Shown here piece by piece: positions 62,701-64,000 of a DNA stretch of 64,000 bases. The position numbers and the translations under genes are program-made. Below the pieces are notes generated by a model, which was given only the letters and a program-made list of their open reading frames with translations, had not been told where the DNA came from and searched no databases. Position 1 is the first letter of the stretch. Each line of letters opens with the position of its first letter. This stretch comes from Capitulum mitella (lineage: Eukaryota > Arthropoda > Thecostraca > Pollicipedomorpha > Pollicipedidae), in the NCBI GenBank assembly GCA_030062745.1, contig CP099840.1, positions 29,577,006-29,641,005 on the forward strand. Reading direction: 5' to 3'.

Positions 62701-63837
62701 CACCTATCCCGAATTTTCAGTACCCCTTACTAAACATGGCCATCTTTTGGCAAAAAATAGTTGACCAGGTCATAGGATGTTATAAGCTGCATCATGGACG
62801 CAGTTTTCCGTAATTCTTGGGATTCCTGGACCTAAGTTTTCGTTTGGACATGTCTTGAAAGAAGTTCATCATCTGAATTATAAAAAGACATCGAATTAAG
62901 TCGCGAGGGCCATAGATGACCTTAAACGACGGTCATCTGTCTTAAGCAAATCTGCCTGCAGCCACAGAGTATGGCAAATGTAGACAGCCAAGCCTCATTT
63001 TTGGGTTTTTCTTAACATTCCACATCGGCGTCATGTAAAAGATGAAAAATTAGGCAATACCCTACTGTGATCTGGTGACCTAGGTTGCCCTCGGATCACT
63101 TTTTGCCAAAATGTGACTTGCCGCGGCAAAATAAGTTTATTCCATGCTAAAACAGCCAATTCCGACCATTCATGCGCTGTTAATGGGCGTCTGAAGCGAT
63201 GGGCGCTAACCATCATACTTTAAATTTCGGTGTGTTTTAAAGCGAAAACACGTACGTCGTTCTAGATGCGACAGTGGCATGAAAGCCTGATTAAGTAAGT
63301 CGAACACCGTTCGTTCATTGACTGCTTTAATTATCGCACACCGGTGACTGCAGAGGTGCTTGAAGGAATTTATGGTTCTGCTTCTGGGGAGCCATCAATT
63401 ACTGGCTCATTACGCTAATGTTGATCACACAAACAGCAATGACGCGGAGGTACTGCGAAACGGCTTTGTTTGCATATACTGCCACGACACCCGGTAATGT
63501 ATTGCCAATACGATCCGGGAACCGATAATCTCATTCGCCAGTTCCGGAGCGCGTGAGATGTAGGTATATATTTCAACAACATCTGATAATCTGGAAAGAA
63601 ATAGTTATGTTCCAACACGTGACGCACAACCATGTGTGATGCGCTGTATCTCTTTCATTCTTCCGGTACATACAGCATTCCTCCATGCGACGGAGGAAAA
63701 CTCTTCTAATCAATAGTAAGTTCCGCGCTCTCGCCCTCTACGTAGGTGCCTGCACGTTTTACCAAGTCTAAATACCGCCGTGAAGGAATAACAAGCGCTC
63801 TGGGAGGAGGGTAGGGGCACCTATGTGCCTTTCCCCC
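62701..63837. other. No gene recognised
   Basis: A few AGGTCA-type motifs (62766, 62934, 63075) to 63090; the remainder is unremarkable. Confidence 0.55.
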
Positions 63838-64000
63838 GCCTGTTTTACTTGAAAATCTCGAGAATGGATCGAAAATGGTCGCTGTTGCTGTCTGAAACTT
63901 ATGACGATTCAGCAACTCGTCGATTGACTAAAAAAGCCTGAAATTTGGCGGAAATTTTTGAAGTTTGAGGAATTTGAAGTTGAACAAACGCACGAAAATA
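63838..64000 (+). repeat. Interspersed repeat, copy 2 (cut by window end)
   Basis: Direct copy of 28590-28765 (CTTGAAAATCTCGAGAA, CAACTCGTCGATTGAC, GGAAATTTTTGAAGTTTGA, CACGAAAATA). Confidence 0.75.

Overview
This is a low-coding-density eukaryotic nuclear window, almost certainly from an invertebrate animal. The evidence is one clear multi-exon gene with long spliceosomal introns, and everywhere else microsatellites, minisatellites, inverted-repeat (MITE-like) elements and decayed non-LTR retrotransposons. I cannot name the species. Nothing looks bacterial: there are no operons, no ribosome-binding-site-led gene rows and no CRISPR array.

The one gene I can reconstruct is a mitochondrial peptide deformylase (PDF) on the minus strand. 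Its four coding exons are 60454-60627, 57338-57417, 56389-56600 and 43509-43729. They join in a consistent reading frame to a 228-residue protein with all three PDF metal-site motifs (GLAAPQ, EGCAS, QHEMDHL). Introns are about 3.0, 0.7 and 12.7 kb. The first appears to use a GC-AG donor. The 12.7-kb third intron holds many repeats and a cluster of plus-strand open stretches (44787-45909) that may be exons of an unrecognised gene or a decayed copy of one.

Layout. 0-1.2 kb: CpG-dense block and a 26-bp minisatellite. 5.3-6.0 kb: broken reverse transcriptase of a Jockey/CR1-like element. 6.3-6.8 kb: 23-bp minisatellite. 9.0-9.2 kb: long (GA)n. 13.9-14.1 kb: hairpin MITE. 14.8-15.6 kb: GC-rich tandem repeats and an interspersed repeat. 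23.0-25.6 kb: GC-rich block, then a 46-bp minisatellite with higher-order AABAB structure. 28.0-30.2 kb: about 144-bp and about 125-bp tandem repeats. 33.2-34.4 kb and 58.1-59.4 kb: two inverted copies of a roughly 1.15-kb terminal-inverted-repeat element. These copies and their flanks are rich in AGGTCA/TGACCT. 41.2-43.0 kb: two head-to-head MITEs next to a decayed Tx1/L1-like 3' end. 43.5-60.6 kb: the PDF gene. 51.7-53.2 kb: foldback element with arms made of short tandem repeats.

There is no multi-gene pathway to describe. The interest lies in the PDF gene structure, the possible gene nested in its intron, and several repeat families. Splice sites and protein motifs were read by eye; no alignment or database search was run.
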